From assembly GCA_022766795.1 (NCBI GenBank), contig JALEPE010000113.1, forward strand, positions 1-10,660: 10,660 bases of DNA, written 5' to 3'. Source of the stretch: Helicobacter sp. GTDB taxonomy: Bacteria; Campylobacterota; Campylobacteria; Campylobacterales; Helicobacteraceae. Each line of letters starts with the position of its first letter. Within the stretch, counting starts at the first letter, position 1. Shown one piece after another: positions 1 through 7,016 of the stretch. The notes below the pieces were generated by a model. The model was not told where the DNA came from, made no database searches, and saw only the letters and a program-made list of their open reading frames with translations. The position numbers and the translations under genes were made by a program.

Positions 1-140
1 ATTGTATCGTGCAGTCTCCAAAAATATTGCAAAACAATCCTGATTCTATGATAATCTTGTGCGCGGGCGTGTATAATGATGAAATCGCAAAAGATATTTG
101 GGAAAACATTAATAGTGCAGTTGAGATTCTTAAGTTTTAA
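1..140 (+). CDS. C-terminal end of an unidentified protein (partial)
   Basis: The frame beginning at base 3 is open to a TAA at 138-140 and encodes the last 45 residues of a protein whose start lies before the window. It ends with a hydrophobic strand (MIILCAGVYNDEIAKDI) followed by a helix and EILKF. A strand followed by a YNDEI-type turn resembles the C-terminal Rossmann half of some sugar C-methyltransferases, but this is a weak impression from a short tail. It runs in the same direction as the glycan genes and ends 51 bases before the next start, so it probably belongs to the same polysaccharide locus. That it is coding is fairly safe; the function is not. Confidence 0.6.
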   Translation, partial: CIVQSPKILQNNPDSMIILCAGVYNDEIAKDIWENINSAVEILKF

Positions 141-143
141 AGG

Positions 144-149
144 TATAAT
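144..149 (+). promoter_or_regulatory. Candidate sigma-70 -10 box (TATAAT)
   Basis: A perfect TATAAT lies 4 bases after the stop of the upstream gene and 42 bases before the ATG at 192. No good -35 box is seen. That is normal for Helicobacter/Campylobacter housekeeping promoters, which rely on the -10 box and an upstream T-rich stretch (here TTAAGTTTTAAAGG). It would give the phase-variable gene its own transcription start near base 156. Confidence 0.5.
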
Positions 150-191
150 GTCAAATGTCTGATTTAAAAATTTAAATTAAGGATAGCTTTT

Positions 192-1429
192 ATGAGTGTC
201 ATCAAACAAATCCCCCCCCCCCGCCACCTAGTGCTAATACACGCACATTAGTTTTATTCGCAACCTACAAAATTTCCCAAGCCATTCTTAGTGAATTTGA
301 AAAAATGCAAAACTGCGGTGTGGAATGCGTATTGGGCATTCACAACACTTGTGGCGCAGTAGAAGATGACCAAAGCGGAGCAATACAAATCAAAAATCTC
401 TTTGGTGTAGAAGCAAAATGCCTCCTGCTATACCAAAAAGATTTAGAAGACTTGGGACTCCATATAGAAAGAGATGTGGGCTATACTCTTTGGCATAGCA
501 CGGATTATTGGGTATATTTTGCAAAAAAACATTTTCCAGACTTTGATTTTTATTGGGAAATTGACTATGATTGCTTCTTGAATGCCCCAAATTACAAAAA
601 TTTTTTTGAATTTTATAAACACAATAACGCAGATTTCATCGTTTCAAATTTTAGGCAAGAACACAAGGATAGCAAATGGTATTGGGTTCCTCATACAGAT
701 TGGGCTTATGATGATTCTATCCCTCGCTATGGTTCTTTATTTGCCATTGCGAGATACAGCAGAGCATTTATAGATATTTTGTATCAAAAAAGACGAGATT
801 ACACAATCCTTTATAAAAATTTTACAGGCAAAAAACAATGGCTAATGTGTAAATATTTTACCGCAACAGAAGCTATGCTACACAACTTCAAAGTGCATAA
901 CTTTACAGAAGAAGGGCATAAGATTCGCATTGCAAGGTGGGACTTGAATACGACAAGAATCTTTGTCAAACCAGATGACAAAATGTATCACCCCATCAAA
1001 GAAAATCCTATTATTAAAGAAAAAATTACCATCAAAGAAAAGCCACTCCCTAGTATCTATCTAGTAAGCGCAAAAGACAGAATCCACTCCCACCTAGCCT
1101 ACAAACTAGGACAAGCTTTGATTTTAAATTCTAAAAGTCTATGGGGATATATAAGAATGCCTTATGTGCTATCTTATATCAAAGAATCCCATAAAAAAGA
1201 AATGGCAAAGTATGAAGCAAGAGTTGCAAAGAATCCTGCTTTGAAACTTCCAAAGCTAGAATCCTATGCAGACTATAAAGAGGCTTTGAAAGAGAAAGAA
1301 TGCTTCACTTATAAACTAGGAGTTGCGTTGATACAAGCAAATAAGAGTTGGTATAAAGGAGGATTTTTAAGATTCTTTTTTCAAGATCTACCTAGACTAA
1401 AGAAAGAGTTTAGAGAGAAAAGAAAATGA
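192..1429 (+). CDS. Phase-variable glycosyltransferase-like protein, OFF (frameshift at C11 tract)
   Basis: The ATG at 192 has a good ribosome binding site (AAGGAT at 179-184). The frame reads MSVIKQI, enters a C11 tract at 212-222 and stops at TAG 249-251. The downstream frame is open from base 224 to the TGA at 1427-1429. One extra C (12), or two fewer (9), joins the two into about 412 residues beginning MSVIKQI, then six prolines (five with C9), then SANTRTLVLFATY. The ATG at 305 has no ribosome binding site and would lose the first strand and helix of the fold, so it is unlikely to be the real start. Around residues 120-130 the motif FYWEIDYDCF carries a DxD (D125, D127), as in metal-dependent GT-A glycosyltransferases. 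The C-terminus holds two diverged copies of a YKLGxALIxxxKS module, a type I associate with Campylobacter/Helicobacter surface-sugar transferases. Donor and acceptor are unknown. Confidence 0.75.
212..222 (+). repeat. C11 homopolymer, contingency (phase-variation) tract
   Basis: Eleven consecutive C residues lie seven codons into the gene that starts at 192. In a genome this AT-rich such a run is very improbable by chance, and it sits exactly where the frame breaks. Slipped-strand mispairing of such tracts is the standard ON/OFF switch in Campylobacter and Helicobacter surface genes. C11 is OFF; C12 or C9 would be ON. Confidence 0.93.
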
Positions 1430-1458
1430 GATTCCACCTCGTCATTGCGCCTTGCCCC

Positions 1459-1587
1459 TCTGTCATTGCGAACGCTAGTGAAGCAATCTATAATCTTGCA
1501 AAAAGTAAATCTCACAATGGAATCTTTAAAGGCGAGATTCCACATTATAGATTGCCACGATTCCTTGCGGAATCTCGCAATGACAGA
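1459..1587 (+). repeat. MITE-like nested inverted repeat, copy A
   Basis: The outer ends are a perfect 13-bp inverted repeat (1459-1471 with 1575-1587, core TGTCATTGCG/CGCAATGACA). Inside is a perfect 12-bp pair (GCAATCTATAAT at 1483-1494 with 1544-1555). Inside that is an 8-bp pair (TGGAATCT at 1518-1525 with 1535-1542). The three nested arms would fold the element into one long imperfect hairpin. The 71-bp core at 1480-1550 recurs at 1641-1711. No transposase is present, so any movement would have been in trans. Confidence 0.75.
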
Positions 1588-1617
1588 AAAGCAAGAGACA
1601 ATGACGAATCCCACGCA

Positions 1618-1817
1618 GTCATTGCGAGGAATGAAATGACGAAGCAATCTATAATCTTGCAAAAAGTAAATCTTACAATGGAATATTTACAAGCAAGATT
1701 CCACATTATAGTTTTGCATAGTGCGGGTGCAAATGCTTACGCAAATCCACACCACGAATTGCGTTGCAATTCTCGCAATGACAGAGCGGACAACTTTACA
1801 CAGAATCTCGCAATGAC
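1618..1817 (+). repeat. MITE-like repeat, copy B, diverged, with two right ends
   Basis: It opens with GTCATTGCGAG at 1618-1628. The 71-bp core at 1641-1711 matches copy A at 66 of 71 positions by my count. The match ends after the CACATTATAG segment, so the inner right arm is only partly kept. Two right ends (CTCGCAATGAC) follow, at 1772-1782 and 1807-1817. The extra end suggests a third, mostly deleted copy or a nested insertion. Confidence 0.65.
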
Positions 1818-1871
1818 ACAAAGCAAACGCAAAGTCTCACAAAGACATAATGGCAAGTATCAAGGAAAGAA

Positions 1872-2246
1872 ATAAAAAAAATCATCATTGATTTAGACGG
1901 CACTTTAACTTTGGATATTTCTCAAACAAGTTATGAGGATAAACCTCTCAATCAAGCAGTATATCGCAAATTACTAAAATATAAAGAAATGGGATTTTAT
2001 ATTGCAATTTTTACAAGTCGCAATATGAATACTTATCAAGGAAATATAGAAAAAATTAAGGCTCAAACATTGCCTAGCATTATTCAATGGCTAGATAAGC
2101 ATCAAGTGCCTTATGACGAAGTCATTATAGGCAAAGCTTGGTGTGGATTTGATGGATTTTATATAGATGACAAAGCCATTCGCCCTTCAGAATTTGTCGC
2201 TTTAGATTATCCTCAAATTTTAGAATTATTGGACAAAGAAAAATAA
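1872..2246 (+). CDS. HAD-superfamily phosphatase of a capsule/LOS locus, abnormal start
   Basis: The frame encodes a compact HAD hydrolase of about 124 residues with every core motif: DLDGT (D7, D9), TSRN (T48, S49), GK (K88) and the acidic pair DD (D99, D100). It resembles the small phosphatases of Campylobacter capsule loci with the ending GFYIDDKAIRPSEF. The catalytic aspartates lie before the first ATG/GTG/TTG in frame (TTG at 1911), so that codon cannot be the true start of an active enzyme. AAGGA at 1862-1866 is correctly spaced from an ATA at 1872, which would give IKKIIIDLDGT, as if an ATG had become ATA. Alternatively, the ATG at 1850 would read in frame if the A8 run at 1874-1881 lost one A. 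The TAA is at 2244-2246, 16 bases before the next start. Substrate unknown, probably a phosphorylated precursor of the locus's building block. Confidence 0.75.
   Translation: MKKIIIDLDGTLTLDISQTSYEDKPLNQAVYRKLLKYKEMGFYIAIFTSRNMNTYQGNIEKIKAQTLPSIIQWLDKHQVPYDEVIIGKAWCGFDGFYIDDKAIRPSEFVALDYPQILELLDKEK
1874..1881 (+). repeat. A8 run at the start of the phosphatase gene
   Basis: Eight A residues span codons 2-4 of the phosphatase frame. Only one base separates the frame of the ATG at 1850 from the phosphatase frame across this run. The run could therefore be a genomic switch, a site of transcriptional or ribosomal slippage, or simply the natural AAA AAA of an MKK start. Confidence 0.4.
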
Positions 2247-2262
2247 ACTCTTAAGGCTTTAA

Positions 2263-3798
2263 ATGGTTTTGATTACTTCTTCGACTTATGTTACACCAGA
2301 TTTAATGGCAGAATTTGGCAAGATTCCACCTGCGTTTTTGCCTTTGGGCAATAAAAGACTTTATGAATATCAGATTCCACTTTTTAAATCTTTGGGAGAC
2401 AAGATTATTCTCTCACTTCCACAATCCTATCAAGTGCAAAATGCAAAGAACCTACAACAAGAGAATGTGAAAATTGCCTATGTTCCTGATAACTTCAGTC
2501 TTAGAGAATCTATAATTTATTGTATCAATTTAAATTTACCGCTCAATGAAACTCTACACATTTTACACGGGGACACTTTGTTTGAATTTTTGGAATTTTC
2601 TAAGGATAATGCTCTAAGCATTGGAAAGGCAAAAGACAATTATCAATGGTGCTATTTGTTTGACGATTATCAATCCACTTTTACTTTTGCAACCCCTATC
2701 AAAAAGGACAGAGAGCTTATCTTTACCGGATATGTGAGTATTTCTCACCCTTATGTATTTGTGCAAAATCTTATAAAAGAAAGTTCTTTTCTTAAAGCTT
2801 TGAAAGAATATTCCAAAAGTTATCCCTTTGAATGCGTAGAAAATAATACTTGGCTAGATTTTGGCATTTTAACCACCTATTTGACTTCTAGGGGCTATTT
2901 TTTTGCTAGTCGGCATTTTAACTCTTTGAGCCAGACACAAGGATATATCTGCAAAAACTCCCAATGGAAAGAAAAGATAGGAGCAGAGATTTTTTGGTTT
3001 GAGAATCTTCCGCAAGAATTAGAGCTTTATATTCCTAGATTCCACAAACAAGGAATGCACTCTTACAAGCTAGAATATCTTTATTGCAATACATTAGCAG
3101 AGTTATTTGTATTTGGAAAATTGCCTGTTTATGTGTGGAAAAATATTTTTTTACAATGCAAAAAGTTTCTAAGCAAACTGCATAGCTATTCCTCGCAAGA
3201 TTCCAAAATAGATTTTAATTATAAATCCAAAACACTCGCGAGATTAAAAGAATTTTCCAAGCAAACTTCTATCTCTTTGACGCAAAATTGGGAGTTTAAT
3301 GGAATCCAAACACCATCTCTCCTAGAGATTATAGAAAGCCTAGAACCCTATTTGCAAAATTTCAAATTTAGCTTAATTCACGGGGATTTTTGTTTTTCTA
3401 ATATTATGTATGATTTTCGCAGCAACAACATAAAGACTTTTGACCCAAGAGGAATGGATTTTAGCGGACATCTTACCAATATGGGAGACAAAGACTATGA
3501 TTATGCTAAACTTATGCACTCTTGCATAGGATTGTATGATTACATTCTTGCAGGATTCTATGATTTGGATTATTCGCAAAATAAAATAAATTTTTCTATC
3601 AAGATAGAATCGGAAATCAAAGGGATTCAAAAAACATTCTTAAAAGTATTTGGATTTAGAAATATCAAAGCAGTAAGGGCAAAGACGATTCATCTGTTTC
3701 TATCTATGCTAAGTTTGCATAATGATGATACAAAAAAGCAAATGGCACTTCTAGCAAATGCCTTTAGGCTTTATCATAATTTTAAGGAAAATAAATGA
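2263..3798 (+). CDS. Fused nucleotidyltransferase-like / APH-choline-kinase-like protein
   Basis: This 511-residue protein has two parts. Residues 1 to about 245 look like a nucleotidyltransferase fold, with a KIPPAFLPLGNKRLYEYQI stretch near residues 20-38 and a possible metal-site motif LHGDT (D104). The usual glycine-rich GxGxR loop at the N-terminus is not recognisable, so this half may be altered or inactive. Residues from about 250 to 511 are an aminoglycoside-phosphotransferase/choline-kinase-type domain: HGDFCFSN (H373, D375, N380) is the catalytic loop and DPRG (D394) the metal-binding motif. The fusion parallels the kinase plus cytidylyltransferase logic of LicA/LicC, but the substrate is unknown. 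The ATG at 2263 is preceded by AAGG at 2253-2256. The stop overlaps the next start (ATGA), which suggests translational coupling. Confidence 0.75.
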   Translation: MVLITSSTYVTPDLMAEFGKIPPAFLPLGNKRLYEYQIPLFKSLGDKIILSLPQSYQVQNAKNLQQENVKIAYVPDNFSLRESIIYCINLNLPLNETLHILHGDTLFEFLEFSKDNALSIGKAKDNYQWCYLFDDYQSTFTFATPIKKDRELIFTGYVSISHPYVFVQNLIKESSFLKALKEYSKSYPFECVENNTWLDFGILTTYLTSRGYFFASRHFNSLSQTQGYICKNSQWKEKIGAEIFWFENLPQELELYIPRFHKQGMHSYKLEYLYCNTLAELFVFGKLPVYVWKNIFLQCKKFLSKLHSYSSQDSKIDFNYKSKTLARLKEFSKQTSISLTQNWEFNGIQTPSLLEIIESLEPYLQNFKFSLIHGDFCFSNIMYDFRSNNIKTFDPRGMDFSGHLTNMGDKDYDYAKLMHSCIGLYDYILAGFYDLDYSQNKINFSIKIESEIKGIQKTFLKVFGFRNIKAVRAKTIHLFLSMLSLHNDDTKKQMALLANAFRLYHNFKENK

Positions 3799-4520
3799 CA
3801 ATGATAATTCCTATGGCTGGACTTAGCCAAAGATTCTATAACGCAGGATATACGCAGCCTAAATATATGTTGCCCCTTTGGGGAGAAAATGTTTTTTACT
3901 ATGTTATGGAGAGCTTTAAGCGATATTTTAAGGATTGGAAATTTGTATTTGTTTTTAGAGAAATTTATCAAACTGCATCTTTTATCGCACAAACTTGCAA
4001 AAAGCTAGGCTTAGAGAATTATTTGTTAGTAGAATTGCCAAATCCTACCTTAGGACAAGCACATACGGCAATGCTAGGCTTACAAAGGGTAAATCTCTCC
4101 GATTATGAAAGCTTGTTTGTTTTTAACATTGATACTTTTCGTCCTCATTTTGCTTTGCCACAAGAACTTGATTTTACCAAAATAGATGGCTATTTGGAAG
4201 TGTTTGAGGGAGAGGGGGAGCAATGGAGTTTTGTCGTGCCAAATGCAGAAAATAAAGTCATTCAAACAACAGAAAAAGAAAGGGTTTCTAATCTTTGCAG
4301 TAGTGGATTATATTATTTCAAAAACACAGAATATTTCAAAGAAATTTTTACACAAATGCAACAAAAGCAAGATTTCACACGCAATGAATTTTACATTGCC
4401 CCAATGTATAACTATCTCATCGCACAAGACAAAGATGTCCGATTCCACAAAATCACTTCAGAGGAGATTGTATTTTGTGGGACACCACGAGAATACGAAA
4501 AATTAAAGGAGAAAAAATGA
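3795..4520 (+). CDS. Nucleotidyltransferase (sugar-phosphate or alcohol-phosphate activating)
   Basis: This 241-residue protein has the features of an intact NTP_transferase domain. MIIPMAGLSQRF near the N-terminus is the nucleotide-binding loop. QPKYMLP (K23) holds the phosphate-contacting lysine. PTLGQAHTA (84-92) matches the base-binding segment, and FNIDTF (D113) supplies the metal-binding aspartate. NEFYIAPMYNYLI near residue 200 fits the substrate-binding part. It would transfer a nucleotide from NTP to a phosphorylated precursor and release pyrophosphate. The preceding fusion protein lacks a clear nucleotide loop, so this may be the catalytic partner. AAGGA at 3784-3788 precedes the ATG at 3795; a second ATG two codons on (3801) is an alternative start. 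ATGA overlaps join it to both neighbours. Nucleotide and substrate cannot be read from the sequence. Confidence 0.8.
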   Translation: MTMIIPMAGLSQRFYNAGYTQPKYMLPLWGENVFYYVMESFKRYFKDWKFVFVFREIYQTASFIAQTCKKLGLENYLLVELPNPTLGQAHTAMLGLQRVNLSDYESLFVFNIDTFRPHFALPQELDFTKIDGYLEVFEGEGEQWSFVVPNAENKVIQTTEKERVSNLCSSGLYYFKNTEYFKEIFTQMQQKQDFTRNEFYIAPMYNYLIAQDKDVRFHKITSEEIVFCGTPREYEKLKEKK

Positions 4521-5382
4521 AAGTTGTAATTTATGGTAGCGCACAGCTTGGTGTGCAGATTGCTTGGCATTTAAGCTTAGAAAATGAGATTCTATGCTTT
4601 ATTGATTCTGATTGCAGGAAACACTCTGTTAATGGATATTATTTGACAATAGATGAAAAACAATACTCCATTTATGGACCAGAAAAATTGCGAGAATTAG
4701 AGTTTGATAAAATCTTTATTGCCTCTGAAGTGCCTCTTTACATAGAGCAAATCAAAGAAACTTTGAAAAAGAATGGAGTAAATGAAGATAAATTTGATAC
4801 TAGCTTAACATTTATCCGACATTATGCACGAATCAACTTTATGAAAACCCTTACTTTGCAATTTAAAGAAAACAACACAAAAGGAGCAGTTGCCGAGCTT
4901 GGTGTTTTTAGGGGTGATTTTGCAAAATACATTAATCATACCTTTAAAGAGGATGAGTTTTTCTTGTTGGATACCTTTGAAGGATTTGACAAAAGAGATT
5001 GCAAAGCGGAAAATCAAAATAATTTTTCAAAAGCGAATGGTGGTGATTTTAGCTCCACTTCATTGGAATTAGTAAAATCTAAAATGCCTTTTGCCGAAAA
5101 ATGCCACTTTATTAAGGGTTATTTTCCAGAAACTGCCATTGCGATTCCACAAGATACCCAATTTAAATTTGTTAATTTAGATGTCGATTTGTATCAACCT
5201 ATTTTATCGGGATTAGAATTCTTTTACCCTAGATTGTCGGGGGGGGGGTAATCCTTATTGATGATTATTTTCATCCATATTACACAGGAGTTAAGAAAGC
5301 CGTAGATGAATGGTGTAGCAAACAAAACCTTAAACCCATACCAATGGGAGATGGTTTTAGCATAATTCTAATAAAAACATAA
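4517..5382 (+). CDS. Phase-variable TylF-family methyltransferase, OFF (frameshift at G10 tract)
   Basis: The start is the ATG at 4517, which overlaps the previous stop (ATGA) and follows AAAGGAG. Residues 1-95 form a Rossmann-like domain (MKVVIYGSAQLG) of a type often found in front of sugar-modifying enzymes. From about residue 105 the protein is a TylF/macrocin O-methyltransferase-like domain: AELGVFRGDFAKYI (126-139, SAM loop), LLDTFEGFDKRD (150-161) and NLDVDLYQP (220-228, metal site). The frame then meets a G10 tract at 5239-5248 and stops at TAA 5249-5251 after 244 residues. The next frame continues VILIDDYFHPYYTGVKKA to TAA 5380-5382, which is exactly the missing TylF end with its metal-binding IDDY. 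Eleven or eight G residues would restore about 288 residues. In this sequence the enzyme is OFF. It probably O-methylates a glycan sugar or its nucleotide precursor. Confidence 0.85.
5239..5248 (+). repeat. G10 homopolymer, contingency (phase-variation) tract
   Basis: Ten consecutive G residues inside the methyltransferase gene encode the glycine loop just before IDDY. G10 gives a stop directly after the tract. G11 or G8 keeps the frame. The tract is placed so that OFF variants lack a catalytic segment. Confidence 0.93.
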
Positions 5383-5392
5383 AAGGGGAAAA

Positions 5393-7003
5393 ATGACACA
5401 TATTATAGACAGAATCAACACAGCTTTAGATTTATGGGACTTTCAACAAGTAGATATTTTATTTAACGCTTATCACAAAGAAGCACAAACTCAATATTTT
5501 CATTATCTTTTTTCCACTGGGAGATTCCATACTATTATTCATATTGCACCAGATAATGCAGAATTTAGTCAATATGTCCAAGAAAACTTTGCAATATCTG
5601 TTGATGTTTTAAACAATTTTCTACAAGAGATATTTACAAATCCACAAAATAGCTTAGAATCCCTGACAGATTCTAATGCCGTTTTTAAAGCATATATCGC
5701 AAATTATATCATAGAAAATCTCTTACAAAATGAAAGCAATCATCATAAACAAGATTTAAAAAATTTTTTAATCTATTTTTATGAAAGTTGTATCCATCAA
5801 TGTGAAAATCCAATTAGTTTTGGATTCTATACAAGCAAAATGTTGCGTTATTTTCTAACACTACGTGATGAAAAAGATTTTTTTGTGCCAGTGCAGCCTT
5901 TTGCAACCTCTTATAAAATCTTGCATAAACTCTATAACAGCAATCAAGAAGGCGCAAGAATATTTTTTAACATTTTTAACGCACGTTTGCGCAAATATTT
6001 AAGCGTATGGGATAAATGTGATACTATGCTAGCTAAACCAAAGATTGCCATTTGTCTTTATGGAATCTTACGAGGCAATTATTTAAAAGCCCTAGAAAAT
6101 ATTTCAGCTAAGTTAGCTTTGCCACTTAATGCGGATTTGTTTTTATTTACGTGGGATGAATACCATTTATGGCCCGGTCTTGGGGGAGGATATAATTGGA
6201 TTGAACGTAAATGCACAAAGGATTTTGCAAAAGAAGTTGGAATCATAGGGGATAAAAACTTCTTGATACAAAACTTTAGAAACACCGCTCTAAAGCTTGA
6301 AACAGAATATTTGGTAAAACTCACACAAGAAGAGATCCAAAAAATTTCACAAATTCCAAATTTTAAACACGGGGAATTGGGTGATCAAAGTGCTTTTGAC
6401 AACACCCCTTCGCCCAATCACGCTAAATTGTTTTATGGGATTTATAAGTCTTTTGAAGTAATGCAAAATTATGAAAAAATGCAAAATTTTCAATACGATT
6501 ATGTCATCATCACACGCATAGATATTGAGCCTGTTTTAAATTTAGATAATTTTCATCATCTCACAAGCTTGAAACCCAATCAAATTGACACGCCCGTAAT
6601 TGATTATGGAGGCAGTGGGACTGGAAGTGCATTTGGCACACGATATGCAATGCAAAAACACGCACAATTATTTTTAAAGCGACATCTTTTAGCGGGCGAT
6701 ATGATAGGCTGGATTGACGATAATCACCAAATATTCTTTAAATGGGAAGTCTATAATGGATTAGAACAAGTCAAAACAAATTTTATCACCTTTGATATTA
6801 TCGGACAAACAAGCGTGGTTGATGGCTTTGCATTTCCAAACATCACAAAAGAACTTGCAGAGGACATAGAGACTTTAAAAGAAAAATTTAGCCCACAAGA
6901 AATTCAGTCTTTTAAAAAAGCTTTTCAAAAGGTAAAAAAGCATTTTAAAACAATGCAAAAAACAGGATTTAGGACATTTAATAAAATTTGGTGGAATCAG
7001 TAA
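5393..7003 (+). CDS. Large glycosyltransferase-like surface-glycan protein
   Basis: This 536-residue protein starts at an ATG preceded by AAAAGGGG and lies 10 bases after the end of the methyltransferase frame. Residues 1 to about 210 are mostly predicted helical, with no motif I can name. Residues 217 to about 480 look like a GT-A-type domain. KIAICLYGILRG (217-228) is the first strand and loop. NADLFLFTWDE (246-256) and YDYVIITRIDI (368-378) match the pattern of capsule proteins of the KIAVCxxGQxR...ADxFxxTW...RxDL type, where the acidic residues of RIDIEP could bind metal. GGSGTGSAFG (406-415) and GWIDDN (439-444) are possible substrate loops. The C-terminal 40 residues are lysine-rich and end in WWNQ, which suggests peripheral membrane binding. 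It is the last gene of the glycan operon. Glycosyl transfer is an inference. Confidence 0.6.
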   Translation: MTHIIDRINTALDLWDFQQVDILFNAYHKEAQTQYFHYLFSTGRFHTIIHIAPDNAEFSQYVQENFAISVDVLNNFLQEIFTNPQNSLESLTDSNAVFKAYIANYIIENLLQNESNHHKQDLKNFLIYFYESCIHQCENPISFGFYTSKMLRYFLTLRDEKDFFVPVQPFATSYKILHKLYNSNQEGARIFFNIFNARLRKYLSVWDKCDTMLAKPKIAICLYGILRGNYLKALENISAKLALPLNADLFLFTWDEYHLWPGLGGGYNWIERKCTKDFAKEVGIIGDKNFLIQNFRNTALKLETEYLVKLTQEEIQKISQIPNFKHGELGDQSAFDNTPSPNHAKLFYGIYKSFEVMQNYEKMQNFQYDYVIITRIDIEPVLNLDNFHHLTSLKPNQIDTPVIDYGGSGTGSAFGTRYAMQKHAQLFLKRHLLAGDMIGWIDDNHQIFFKWEVYNGLEQVKTNFITFDIIGQTSVVDGFAFPNITKELAEDIETLKEKFSPQEIQSFKKAFQKVKKHFKTMQKTGFRTFNKIWWNQ

Positions 7004-7016
7004 TTTACAACAATTA

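Larger units (their letters stand above)
1430..1871. other. Repeat-filled intergenic region, no credible protein gene
   Basis: These 442 bases between two glycan genes hold copies of a dispersed repeat rather than a gene. GTCATTGCG occurs at 1441, 1462 and 1618, and its inverse CTCGCAATGAC at 1574, 1772 and 1807. Open frames across it translate into low-complexity peptides of the VIARNEMTKQSI type. Such peptides are often mis-annotated as genes where this repeat family occurs. A possible -10 (CATAAT, 1846-1851) sits just before the next gene. The last ~50 bases (1821-1871) are A-rich and carry the AAGGA ribosome binding site of the phosphatase gene at 1862-1866. Confidence 0.8.

Noticed and set aside
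305..1429. ATG at 305 as the start of the glycosyltransferase-like gene
   Set aside because: It has no ribosome binding site and would delete the first strand and helix of the domain. The frame is open upstream to the C tract and to a well-formed start at 192.
1441..1817. CRISPR array
   Set aside because: The repeated units are long, inverted and irregularly spaced. There are no regular short repeats with unique spacers and no cas genes.
1426..1875. Open frames across the repeat block on both strands (including 1445-1639 and 1381-1662)
   Set aside because: They translate palindromic repeat DNA into low-complexity peptides with no domain, and both strands are open for the same reason. Treated as repeats, not genes.
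1911..2246. TTG at 1911 as the phosphatase start
   Set aside because: It would remove the DLDGT catalytic aspartates, and no ribosome binding site precedes it.
4475..4516. ATG at 4475 as the methyltransferase start
   Set aside because: It lies deep inside the preceding gene with no ribosome binding site. The ATG at 4517 has AAAGGAG and begins the Rossmann strand MKVVIYG.
5756..5771. 16-bp perfect A/T palindrome inside the 5393 gene
   Set aside because: A6T6 with flanking TTA/TAA arises easily in AT-rich coding DNA. It may bend DNA, but nothing else supports a function.
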